Under the pieces are notes generated by a model. It ran no database searches. It was not told where the DNA came from and was given only the letters and a program-made list of their open reading frames with translations. A program made the position numbers and the translations under genes. 33,496 bases of DNA from Nostoc sp. CCCryo 231-06 (GTDB lineage: Bacteria; Cyanobacteriota; Cyanobacteriia; Cyanobacteriales; Nostocaceae): assembly GCA_023522315.1 (NCBI GenBank), contig JAHCSU010000259.1, positions 1 through 33,496 of the forward strand. The letters are read 5' to 3'. Shown one piece after another: positions 7,399-14,621 of this stretch (positions within the stretch are counted from its first letter, which is position 1; every line of letters starts with the position of its first letter).

Positions 7399-8928
7399 CT
7401 ACTGCATTCTATCGATTGTGCGATACTGAATCGCTTCCGCTACATGATTGGTTTTTAGCTCATCGTCTCCCGCTAAATCTGCAATAGTCCGCCCTACTTT
7501 GAGAATGCGATCGCTTGCTCTTGCCGATAAACCTAATTTTCTAATGGCTACTTCTAATAAATTGCGACTAGCATCATCTAGCTTGCACCATTGCTGGAGA
7601 TGACGACTTTGCATGTGGGCATTGCAACGCAGATTTGCTTCTCCTTGGAAGCGGGTAATGGCGCGATCGCTTGCTTGTTGCACTCGTTGTAGCACTGTTA
7701 TTGATGCTTCTCCCGTAGGTTGTTGGGTAATTTCTTCTGGTTTCAAGCGATTCACCGCAACTTGTAAATCAATTCGATCCATCAATGGCCCAGAAAGTTT
7801 TGCCCAATATTGCTCGCGTTGACGAGGAGAACAAGTACATTGTTGGATGGTATCGCCATAGTAACCGCAAGGACAGGGATTGGTACTCGCCACCAAAGTA
7901 AACTGCGCGGGAAACGTTACTGATAGTTTGGTACGGGAAATTGTCACATAGCCATCTTCCAAAGGCTGGCGCAGAAATTCCAGCACATCACGTTTAAACT
8001 CAGTTAATTCATCAAGGAACAGCACGCCCCTGTGAGATAATGAGATTTCCCCAGGACGAGGGAAGCTACCGCCACCAACCAGAGAAGGCCCGGATGCTGA
8101 GTGGTGGGGACTGCGAAAAGGGCGATCGCGTACTAACGAACCGCGATTTTTCAATAAACCAGCCACCGAATAGATGCGAGTCACTTCTAAAGATTCGGCA
8201 AAACTCAGGGGCGGTAAAATTCCTGGTAAGCGCCGTGCTAACATGGTTTTCCCACTACCAGGCGGCCCGACAAAAATTAAATTATGCCCACCAGCAGCAG
8301 CAATTTCTAAGGCACGACGCCCATGAGCTTGTCCTTTCACATCATGCAAATCTGCGCCAGGGTAAGATACTGTTGCTATCTCCGTTGTATGATCAATTTG
8401 CACAGGTTTGTAACGTCCGGGATTATTTAAAAAATCCACCACATCAGACAGATGTTTGCAGCCGTAAACAGCTAAGTCTTGAACCACTGCTGCTTCTTGG
8501 GCATTATCAGCAGGGATAACTAAACCTGCAATTCCCATCTTTTGCGCTGCTGCTGCGATCGGTAAAACACCAGCCACCGGACGCAAACTGCCATCTAGAG
8601 AGACTTCGCCCAAAAATAGATAATCCCCCAACAAATCAGCGCTAACTTGCTCAGAAGCCGCCAAAATTCCCACACTAATAGGCAAATCGAAACAGGGGCC
8701 TTCTTTCCGTAAATCTGCCGGAGTTAAATTAATCACAATTTTCCGCATGGGAAAGGCGAAACCTGCATTCTTCAAGGTTGCTTTAACTCTTTCTCGTGAT
8801 TCTTGAATCGCTGAATCTGGCAGTCCCAAGACAACAATTCCCGGTAATCCCCCTGACACATCGACTTCCACGCCGACTTTGACGGCATCGATGCCCACAA
8901 TTGATGCACTCCAAACTCTGGCAAGCAT
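7399..8928 (-). CDS. comM: YifB/ComM-family Mg-chelatase-like AAA+ ATPase
   Basis: This 509-residue protein has the full ComM layout. The N-terminal Lon-protease-like fold domain covers about residues 1-180 (GLPGIVVLGLPDSAIQESRE, INLTPADLRKEGPCFDLPIS). The AAA+ core follows, with Walker A GPPGSGKT at 221-228 and Walker B GVLFLDE at 301-307. Next comes the FNPCPCGY-like segment (STNPCPCGYYGD) with its cysteines, then a C-terminal lid (LGLSARASDRILKVGRTIAD). ComM proteins are hexameric helicases that extend branch migration while transformed DNA is recombined. Its presence is compatible with natural competence but is not proof of it. The gene is intact and appears to stand alone. Confidence 0.95.
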   Translation of the reverse strand: MLARVWSASIVGIDAVKVGVEVDVSGGLPGIVVLGLPDSAIQESRERVKATLKNAGFAFPMRKIVINLTPADLRKEGPCFDLPISVGILAASEQVSADLLGDYLFLGEVSLDGSLRPVAGVLPIAAAAQKMGIAGLVIPADNAQEAAVVQDLAVYGCKHLSDVVDFLNNPGRYKPVQIDHTTEIATVSYPGADLHDVKGQAHGRRALEIAAAGGHNLIFVGPPGSGKTMLARRLPGILPPLSFAESLEVTRIYSVAGLLKNRGSLVRDRPFRSPHHSASGPSLVGGGSFPRPGEISLSHRGVLFLDELTEFKRDVLEFLRQPLEDGYVTISRTKLSVTFPAQFTLVASTNPCPCGYYGDTIQQCTCSPRQREQYWAKLSGPLMDRIDLQVAVNRLKPEEITQQPTGEASITVLQRVQQASDRAITRFQGEANLRCNAHMQSRHLQQWCKLDDASRNLLEVAIRKLGLSARASDRILKVGRTIADLAGDDELKTNHVAEAIQYRTIDRMQ

Positions 8929-9078
8929 TTCTTATATAACAGTAAACCTTTCAAATCTCTAGCAGATAAGTCGCTACATTGGCATTAGTGAAATTACAGA
9001 GACGATTTTTGAGCAAAATAATTAAATACCATTTTCTGGCTGTTTTCTTCTTAATAAAAAATCTTGAGGAGAACCAAC

Positions 9079-9777
9079 CTAACCGGCTGCAACAACAGCA
9101 CTGTCATTTACTAACTTGCCATCTTCCATGTAGACGATGCGATCGGCAATATCTAGAATGCGATTGTCATGAGTAACTAAAAGAATAGTACAATGCTGTT
9201 CTTTAGCTAGGGTTTGCATGAGGTTGACCACATCTCGTCCCGATTTACTGTCAAGGGCGGCGGTGGGTTCATCCGCTAAGACAATTTTAGGACGACCGAC
9301 CAACGCACGAGCGATCGCAACTCTTTGTTTTTGTCCCCCAGATAAATCATCAGGATAATAATTCAGGCGATTCCCTAATCCTACCTCCTCTAACATTTCG
9401 GCTGACCGGGTTTTCATTTCTGCCGGGGAAATATTATTATGTACTTCCAAGCCCATTCTGACGTTCTGGAGTACTGTCAGGCTACCATGCAAGTTATGCG
9501 CTTGGAAAATATAACCGTTACTGCGTCGCGCTTGGGTAAGTTGTCTTTTGTTAGCGCCACACAGTTCTTGTTCCAATATTTGCAAACTGCCAGATTGGGC
9601 AGAACGCAAGCCGCCGACTAAGGTGAGAAGTGTAGTTTTACCAGAACCAGAAGGCCCAGTCATAATAATAATTTCGCCGGCGTTAATATCCAAGTTGATA
9701 TCAAAGAGAACTTGCTTGCGGAGTTGACCAGAACCAAAGTAATGGTCGAGATTTTTAACAGAGATTACAGGAGGCAT
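9079..9777 (-). CDS. devA: DevA-type ABC transporter ATP-binding protein
   Basis: This is the ATPase subunit of a DevBCA-type exporter, cytosolic and membrane-associated. It has Walker A GPSGSGKT (41-48), the ABC signature LSGGQKQR (145-152), Walker B VLADEP (166-171) and the H-loop histidine in LLVTHDNRI. The 232-residue length and high MacB/LolD-like similarity fit DevA. It is the last gene of the minus-strand order devB-devC-devA. A 101-bp spacer carrying a heptamer repeat separates it from devC, so its dosage could be uncoupled from the other two. The original DevBCA of Anabaena exports heterocyst glycolipids with a TolC-like partner; several paralogues exist, so this substrate is unknown. 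Confidence 0.93.
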   Translation of the reverse strand: MPPVISVKNLDHYFGSGQLRKQVLFDINLDINAGEIIIMTGPSGSGKTTLLTLVGGLRSAQSGSLQILEQELCGANKRQLTQARRSNGYIFQAHNLHGSLTVLQNVRMGLEVHNNISPAEMKTRSAEMLEEVGLGNRLNYYPDDLSGGQKQRVAIARALVGRPKIVLADEPTAALDSKSGRDVVNLMQTLAKEQHCTILLVTHDNRILDIADRIVYMEDGKLVNDSAVVAAG

Positions 9778-9825
9778 ACAGATTTTAGATTTTAGATTTT
9801 AAATTGGGAATTGTTAATTATTTCC

Positions 9826-9874
9826 ATGCCCAATGCCCAATGCCCAATGCCCAATGCCCAATGCCCAATGCCCA
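9826..9874. repeat. Seven perfect tandem ATGCCCA heptamers
   Basis: Seven uninterrupted copies of ATGCCCA (49 bp) fill half of the devC-devA spacer, ending four bases from the devC stop codon (9879). Short tandem heptamers of this kind are a known feature of heterocystous cyanobacterial genomes. Perfect copies suggest active slippage, so the copy number probably varies between strains. Confidence 0.93.
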
Positions 9875-9878
9875 TTTT

Positions 9879-11054
9879 CTAAAACATATCTGCGGGGTCG
9901 GCGGACTGTAATTTACGGGTAGCGATCGCAGCAGAAATTATACACATAATCATTGTCAGCGTTAATACTGTCAAGGCTCGTGCTACGGTCATGTAAAGTG
10001 GCAAGTTGGTAGCATTACGAGTTAAATGATAAAGTCCTAAAGGTGCGATCGCTCCTGGGATAAAGCCCAAGACTGCCAAAATTATCGCCTCTTCAAGCAC
10101 CACACCTAATAAGTAGAGATTGTTATACCCCATTGCTTTGAAAGTGGCGTATTCTTTTATATGAGAATTCACATCTGTAGAAAGAACTTGATAGACGATA
10201 ATCACGCCCACCATAAACCCCATTGCTACACCCAGGCTGAAGATAAAGCCGATAGCAGTATTTGTTTTCCAGTAATTTATTTCAAATTCGATAAATTCTG
10301 CTTTGGTTAAAACTTTAACATCATTATCCAAATAAGTTTCTAAAGTTGTTTTCATTTGCTTTGGGTCGTAGCCTGGTTGTAATTGCACTAAACCTAGACT
10401 GACACCGCTAGCTTCTCGTCTGGGAAATAGTCGTAAAAAGTTCTGGTCGTTGGTGATTAAACTACCATCGGCTATGAAGGAAGCCCCGACTGAAAATAAG
10501 CCGCTAATGGTAATTGTCCGGCGTTCTATTTCGGTTGTGACAGTTTTACCTTGGTCAATTTGCGCGATCGCTTCCTTATAATCTCCTCTAGAGGCGCGAT
10601 CGAACAGAACGGTATCTGGTAGTTTAACAAAATCTATCTGGCGATTCACATCCGCTAAGTTAAACACTTGCTGATCAGGATTGAACCCCATAACTAATAT
10701 TGTCGTCTTCTGATGTGTTTGGGGATTTTTCCAATCAACAATGTTGATATACATTCCTTCTGCTGACTTTACACCTGGTATATCCATTGCTTGATACAGC
10801 CGTCGCCGCGTAAAGCTAGACATACTTGCTAGGTTACGTGCTTGGGGGCTGATGACAAACATATCAGCCTGCATACTGCGATGCAGCATTGTGTTACTTT
10901 CAAACAGGGCAGTCTGAAACCCTAGCTGCATGAACATCAAAACATCGGCAAAGGCAATGCCTGACAATGCTACCAAAAGACGGCCTTTTTCATGACTCAG
11001 TTGCAGCCATCCTAAAGGCGTTCGCCGCCGCAGTTGCTGGATAAATCCAATCAC
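9879..11054 (-). CDS. devC: DevC-type ABC transporter permease
   Basis: This is the membrane subunit of the exporter, 391 residues. The topology is MacB/FtsX-like: one N-terminal transmembrane segment (LLVALSGIAFADVLMFMQLG), a large periplasmic domain of about 200 residues, and three C-terminal segments (AIGFIFSLGVAMGFMVGVII; LEEAIILAVLGFIPGAIAPL; LTVLTLTMIMCIISAAIATR). The ending KLQSADPADMF is typical of DevC. Translation starts at GTG (11054), and the GTGA overlaps the devB stop codon, implying translational coupling of DevB and DevC. The periplasmic domain is expected to contact the DevB adaptor. Confidence 0.93.
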   Translation of the reverse strand: MIGFIQQLRRRTPLGWLQLSHEKGRLLVALSGIAFADVLMFMQLGFQTALFESNTMLHRSMQADMFVISPQARNLASMSSFTRRRLYQAMDIPGVKSAEGMYINIVDWKNPQTHQKTTILVMGFNPDQQVFNLADVNRQIDFVKLPDTVLFDRASRGDYKEAIAQIDQGKTVTTEIERRTITISGLFSVGASFIADGSLITNDQNFLRLFPRREASGVSLGLVQLQPGYDPKQMKTTLETYLDNDVKVLTKAEFIEFEINYWKTNTAIGFIFSLGVAMGFMVGVIIVYQVLSTDVNSHIKEYATFKAMGYNNLYLLGVVLEEAIILAVLGFIPGAIAPLGLYHLTRNATNLPLYMTVARALTVLTLTMIMCIISAAIATRKLQSADPADMF

Positions 11055-12358
11055 AGTTCAATTACCGCCTTGACTTGCAAATTAGTTAAGCTAGAAGCAT
11101 TTTGGCTAGATAGTTTATTCAGTTGCACATGCACTTCCACTACTCTGGCATCAATATTGCTAGAAGGGTCAGCGTTGATCAGATTTTGCCGCTTTACCTG
11201 CATACCAATCCAATCCACTCTTCCCTCTAATTCATTGCCTAGTGAATCACTACTTACCCGCACATCCTGTCCCGGACGCACTTTCTTGATATCACTTTGG
11301 TAGACTTCTACTACTGCATACATCTGGTCGGTTTGACCTAGAGCCACAATTCCTTCATTGCCAACAGTTTCTCCGGCTCGTGTATTAATCTCCAAAATTC
11401 GACCGGCTTTTGGAGCCACAACATAAGCCTGCGCCAGTTCGGCTCTAATTTTATCCACGCTGGCTTGAGCGCTGTCTACCTCTGCTTGTGCGTTTGCTAT
11501 ATCTGTTGGACGGACTTCAACGGTTTGATTCAAGTTAGCTTTTGCTTCGTTAATCTGCTGTTGCAAGCTGGCGAGGGTTTGATCCTGGTTGGCTTTTGCT
11601 TCGTTAATCTGCTGTTGTAGGGTTGCGACAGTTCTTGTCTGGGTGGCTTGGCTTTCAATTAACGCTTGAGTGGAAGTTTCGGCGCTTAAGCGTCTGCTAT
11701 CAACTTCCTGGCTAGAAATTGCTCCTGCTTTGTATAAAGTTTCGTAGCGCTGCACGTCAGCTTGGGCATTACGTCTCTCGGCTGCTACGCGAGCCACTGT
11801 TGCTTGCAAGCTCCGTTGTTGCCCAAGGAGTTCTGCTTCTATACGATTAATTGTGGCTTGCTGAGTTTTAATATTTCCTTCTAGTTCTACTTGCAAACGA
11901 TTCACGGTAGCTTGACGCGCTCCAATTTCTCCCTGTTTGGCTCCAGCTTTTACCTGGTTAAGGCGAGATTTGGCAACTTGAACTTGTTTTTGTGCTTCAG
12001 CCAAACTAGCTTGTAGGCGATCGCGATTGTCCATAATCGCAACTACCTGCCCAGCTTTGACGCGATCGCTTTCTTTCACCAATAGTTGCTCTACCCGATT
12101 TCCTTCATTAGAAGAAGGCGCTGACAGTTTTATTACCTCTCCCTTTGGTTCCAACCGCCCTAATGCTGTTACTGTTTTTACCACGGGCTGAACTGCTACT
12201 GGTGTTTTTTGTTTTTCATTAGCTGTAGCCTGAAACTTCATTACAGCATAAACACTGATTCCACCTATTGCTAGAGCTGTAATTATTGCAAGTAGAACAG
12301 GCGATCGCACAAGATTCTGAGAAGACCTTAAACCCTCTGAATTCCTGTTTTGCTCCAT
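11051..12358 (-). CDS. devB: DevB-type membrane fusion (HlyD) protein
   Basis: This is the periplasmic adaptor of the exporter, 435 residues. A single N-terminal membrane anchor (LLAIITALAIGGISVYAVMK) is followed by a lipoyl half-motif (VTALGRLEPKGEVIKLSAPS), a long alpha-helical coiled-coil hairpin of about 220 residues, the returning lipoyl half (VVAPKAGRILEINTRAGETV) and a beta-barrel domain. The hairpin should reach a TolC-like outer-membrane channel. It contains an 18-residue tandem repeat (LQQQINEAKAN occurs twice), mirrored by a 26-bp direct DNA repeat at 11538-11563 and 11592-11617. It is the first gene of the operon, and its promoter region faces the divergent tetR gene across an operator-like palindrome. 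Confidence 0.93.
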   Translation of the reverse strand: MEQNRNSEGLRSSQNLVRSPVLLAIITALAIGGISVYAVMKFQATANEKQKTPVAVQPVVKTVTALGRLEPKGEVIKLSAPSSNEGNRVEQLLVKESDRVKAGQVVAIMDNRDRLQASLAEAQKQVQVAKSRLNQVKAGAKQGEIGARQATVNRLQVELEGNIKTQQATINRIEAELLGQQRSLQATVARVAAERRNAQADVQRYETLYKAGAISSQEVDSRRLSAETSTQALIESQATQTRTVATLQQQINEAKANQDQTLASLQQQINEAKANLNQTVEVRPTDIANAQAEVDSAQASVDKIRAELAQAYVVAPKAGRILEINTRAGETVGNEGIVALGQTDQMYAVVEVYQSDIKKVRPGQDVRVSSDSLGNELEGRVDWIGMQVKRQNLINADPSSNIDARVVEVHVQLNKLSSQNASSLTNLQVKAVIEL

Positions 12359-12662
12359 ACTATTTTCCCCTTACCACCAGTAGCAACTTGTACTAAACCG
12401 TCCAGTTCAATTCATGCTAAACTAAACGGACTAGTTTAGTCAATATGATACAACTAAACTTGTCAATCAATTTGCTCGGTATTCTACAGCGGAATGCTAT
12501 TCCCTATTGAGATTAATTTTCTACTACAAGAAAGTAGAAGAGAGAAAAGCTGATAATAGAGACTTTTGGGCTTTATCGAAGGGTATATTTATTTTCGCCA
12601 TTTTGTACTGGGGCATTTTGCAGCATCTATTAATATTGTTTATAAGAAAGGATGATTAATAA
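12359..12662. other. devB/tetR divergent intergenic region
   Basis: This 304-bp region separates two divergent genes. The devB-proximal third holds the operator-like palindrome and promoter boxes described separately. The tetR-proximal part is AT-rich and ends with an AAGGATG ribosome site about ten bases before the tetR ATG. No additional gene is visible. Confidence 0.6.
12392..12443 (-). promoter_or_regulatory. Candidate devBCA promoter with TetR operator
   Basis: The inverted repeat ACTAAAC-GGACTA-GTTTAGT fills 12421-12440. On the minus strand, TTGACT (12443-12438) and TAGCAT (12419-12414) make plausible -35 and -10 boxes with an 18-bp spacer that contains most of the palindrome. A related half-site, ACTAAACCGTCCAGTT, lies at 12392-12407, and another ACTAAACTTG at 12454-12463. 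An operator inside the spacer is typical of promoters repressed by TetR-family proteins. Box assignments are inference. Confidence 0.55.
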
Positions 12663-13277
12663 ATGGTACGCATCAAAGCTGGCGAAGTTGATCGAGACAA
12701 TTCTGTTGATAAAGTGGAGCAAATTCTGCAAGGGGCAATGCAAGAATTCCTTCAACATGGCTATGCTGGTACAAGCATGGATCGGGTAGCAGTAGCAGCA
12801 GGTGTTTCTAAAGCGACAGTCTATAGCCACTTTCAAGATAAAGAAGGACTTTTTAAAGTACTGTTAGAGCAACTGACAAGCAAAAAGAACAGCTCCATTT
12901 TTGGCACAGCACCTATTGAGGGAGAACCAGCTGCCATACTGCACCAGGTAGCAACCAAAGCATTAGAGCAGATGATTAACGACAAAGAACATAGTGCATT
13001 TATGCGAGTACTAATCGGGGAATCTGGGCGTTTTCCTGAGTTAGCTCAAATTTGTGTTCGGGTGATGATTATGCCAGTAGCCCAAACTCTTACTCACTAC
13101 TTGGCGGCTCCAGAATTAAAGATACCTGATCCAGAGGCGACAGCGAGAATTCTTTTAGGAGCATTAGTGCATTTTCATATTACTCAAAATGTGATGCATG
13201 GAAAGGACATTATACCAATGGAAAGCGATCGCCTGATTGATGCCTTGACACACCTAATCAATAAATGCGCCGATTGA
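12663..13277 (+). CDS. TetR/AcrR-family transcriptional regulator
   Basis: This 204-residue protein has an N-terminal TetR DNA-binding domain at about residues 18-65 (ILQGAMQEFLQHGYAGTSMD, VAAGVSKATVYSHFQDKEGL), with the classic recognition helix KATVYSHF. The helical C-terminal ligand domain resembles the AefR-like group. TetR proteins usually repress neighbouring export genes and themselves and release DNA on ligand binding. The gene is divergent from devBCA, and the intergenic region has a fitting palindrome, so it very probably controls the exporter. AAGGA lies about ten bases before the ATG. The ligand is unknown. Confidence 0.93.
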   Translation: MVRIKAGEVDRDNSVDKVEQILQGAMQEFLQHGYAGTSMDRVAVAAGVSKATVYSHFQDKEGLFKVLLEQLTSKKNSSIFGTAPIEGEPAAILHQVATKALEQMINDKEHSAFMRVLIGESGRFPELAQICVRVMIMPVAQTLTHYLAAPELKIPDPEATARILLGALVHFHITQNVMHGKDIIPMESDRLIDALTHLINKCAD

Positions 13278-13373
13278 TGCTTAACAATCAATAGTCAAAA
13301 AACAAGCTCTAACAGAAATATGGCTACTGGAAACCTTCTGTTCACCGCCCTGCCCCGTGAGGTATAGCCGTAG

Positions 13374-13394
13374 GGGCACGGCACTGCCGTGCCC
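13374..13394. repeat. GC-rich hairpin repeat downstream of tetR
   Basis: Ten-base perfect arms separated by a single C form a strong stem (GGGCACGGCA and complement). It lies about 97 bp after the tetR stop codon and has no T-run. It reads as part of a dispersed intergenic repeat (GTAGGGGCACGGCACTGCCG) rather than a dedicated terminator. Confidence 0.6.
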
Positions 13395-13499
13395 TTACAC
13401 TTCGCAATATAATGTTGTACCCCATGTAAATGGGAACCGCTATATCAAATTTAAATATCTCATAGTTAGTCAAAAGCCTACTTTCAGTTCCTTATAGCG

Positions 13500-13625
13500 A
13501 TGGAATATATTTTTCTTGTAGCTTATACATTAGTCAGCCTTTTAATACGTTTTTTAGTAGCTTTACTATGGTTGAAAAAGCCGAGAGATAAACGTTCTGT
13601 AAGATGGGTTAATGGATTATTTTAG
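13500..13625 (+). CDS. Possible 41-residue membrane peptide
   Basis: A short frame encodes MEYIFLVAYTLVSLLIRFLV, then ALLWLKKPRDKRSVRWVNGLF. It has one strong transmembrane helix of about 22 residues followed by a positively charged cytosolic tail, the usual architecture of small bacterial membrane proteins and consistent with the positive-inside rule. I do not recognise a family. The region just before the ATG (CTTATAGCG) has no convincing ribosome site, and there is no neighbour within 200 bp on the same strand. It could be a chance frame; the amino-acid pattern is the only support. Confidence 0.35.
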   Translation: MEYIFLVAYTLVSLLIRFLVALLWLKKPRDKRSVRWVNGLF

Positions 13626-13895
13626 TTACCAGTTATTAACATTGATTTGCAAATTTATTCGGTTTATCCATAAAACAAAACCCTGTACAAAGTTTTACCT
13701 TATTGTACAGGGTTATCTACTATTCTATATGCTTAGGACAAGCTCATTTCCACTATTGCACAGCGAAAAATCCCCTTGCTATCTTCAGTGGGGAGAATGT
13801 CAATGTTTTTTCCATAGAAGCGACAGTGTTGCCTCCAGGTTTTTTCGTTGTTTACAAGCTGTTACAAATACATCCTCCAGCGATCGCAAGATTAA

Positions 13896-14384
13896 CTAGG
13901 CAGGAATGACTTGAACAACTAGTGCGCGTTTATCCAGCGACTGGATTTTACCTACTTGACTGAGATCATTTGCAATTCGGTCTAGCAGTTCTCCCGCTTT
14001 GTCACGATATTGATGTTCTCGGCCTCGTAAACGAATGGCAAACTTGACAGAATCGCCTTTACTTAACCACTCACCTGCTTGTTCGATGCGTAAATTGTAA
14101 TCAGCCACGCCCACGTTTAGACCAAATCGAACTTCCTTGACCGTGGGTCTAGCACTCTGGCTCTGACGTTTTTTCTTTTGATACTGAAGCTTGCCATAGT
14201 TGAGAATCTTGGCGATTGGAGCCTCTTTGCCTTGCGAGACTACAACTAAGTCAAGCTCTAAACTCTCGGCTAGCTGTAGCGCCTCATTGGTGTCGATCAG
14301 ACCACGATTGTTATTCTCATGGTCAATCAAGAACACGCTAGGTGACTTGATTTGTGAATTAATCAGTTGCTTTTGGATTGCGAT
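13896..14384 (-). CDS. infC: Translation initiation factor IF-3 paralogue, probable AUC start
   Basis: This is an IF-3-family protein. The N-terminal domain reads INSQIKSPSVFLIDHENNNR then GLIDTNEALQLAE, the basic linker LNYGKLQYQKKKRQSQSARP, and the C-terminal domain VKEVRFGLNVGVADYNLRIE then FAIRLRGREHQYRD. IF-3 binds the 30S subunit and discriminates start codons. It is divergent from classical IF-3, so it is probably a second copy. The first standard start in frame (GTG at 14336) would remove the conserved INSQIKSPS segment. Upstream there is an in-frame stop and a strong AGGAG site (14394-14398), but no ATG, GTG or TTG between. AUC at 14384, nine bases after the site, is the best start and gives 162 residues. 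E. coli infC similarly uses AUU. Confidence 0.75.
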   Translation of the reverse strand: MAIQKQLINSQIKSPSVFLIDHENNNRGLIDTNEALQLAESLELDLVVVSQGKEAPIAKILNYGKLQYQKKKRQSQSARPTVKEVRFGLNVGVADYNLRIEQAGEWLSKGDSVKFAIRLRGREHQYRDKAGELLDRIANDLSQVGKIQSLDKRALVVQVIPA

Positions 14385-14488
14385 AACGAATTTCTCCTAA
14401 TTGTTCAACATTTTACAGTTCCAAGTAATGCTAATTTAACACAACACTGAATTAGAGCAACTTTAACGACACAATCGACTACAATCTG
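14385..14488. promoter_or_regulatory. Divergent infC-like/crhC promoter region
   Basis: About 100 bp separate the IF-3 paralogue start from the presumed start of the crhC transcript. The infC-side ribosome site AGGAG is at 14394-14398 (minus strand). On the plus strand, TTAAAAT at 14489-14495 is a reasonable -10 box for crhC. The -35 is unclear. Confidence 0.35.
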
Positions 14489-14499
14489 TTAAAATGTGG

Positions 14500-14621
14500 A
14501 ATTGCGGCACTCGCTCTTCAGTCTTTGCGCTATTGCCCATCAGCCTTTCAACGCTTTTTTATCCGTCCGCCTAAGACTGACGCCGCCATTGGCGACAGGC
14601 CGATGTTATTTTTGGAGTTTT
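14500..14621 (+). promoter_or_regulatory. Structured crhC 5' leader (cold-shock-type UTR)
   Basis: A leader of about 120 nt is predicted between the TTAAAAT box and the crhC ATG. Near its 3' end, GCCT (14569-14572) can pair with AGGC (14597-14600) around an inner CGCC-ATT-GGCG hairpin (14584-14594). The ribosome site GGAG (14613-14616) lies just downstream in an AU-rich segment. Long structured leaders are typical of cold-induced genes; temperature control here is inference. Confidence 0.4.

Larger units (their letters stand above)
13278..13895. other. Intergenic region with a palindromic repeat
   Basis: This gap of about 620 bp lies between tetR and the IF-3 paralogue. It includes the near-perfect hairpin GGGCACGGCA-C-TGCCGTGCCC (13374-13394), part of a GC-rich repeat common in such genomes that may also terminate tetR, and a possible 41-codon gene (13500-13625). 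Overlapping frames from 13612 to 13909 in two registers lack any protein-like character, and I do not call them. Confidence 0.55.

Noticed and set aside
8040..8519. 159-codon plus-strand frame inside comM
   Set aside because: It is antisense to the conserved AAA+ core of comM and has no independent support.
9826..9874. Possible CRISPR-like array
   Set aside because: The seven units are 7 bp, directly abutting and without spacers, so this is a simple tandem repeat.
13612..13909. Two overlapping frames of 95 and 68 codons on the plus strand
   Set aside because: They overlap in different registers, lack domain-like patterns and ribosome sites, and run into the 3' end of the IF-3 paralogue; treated as chance frames.
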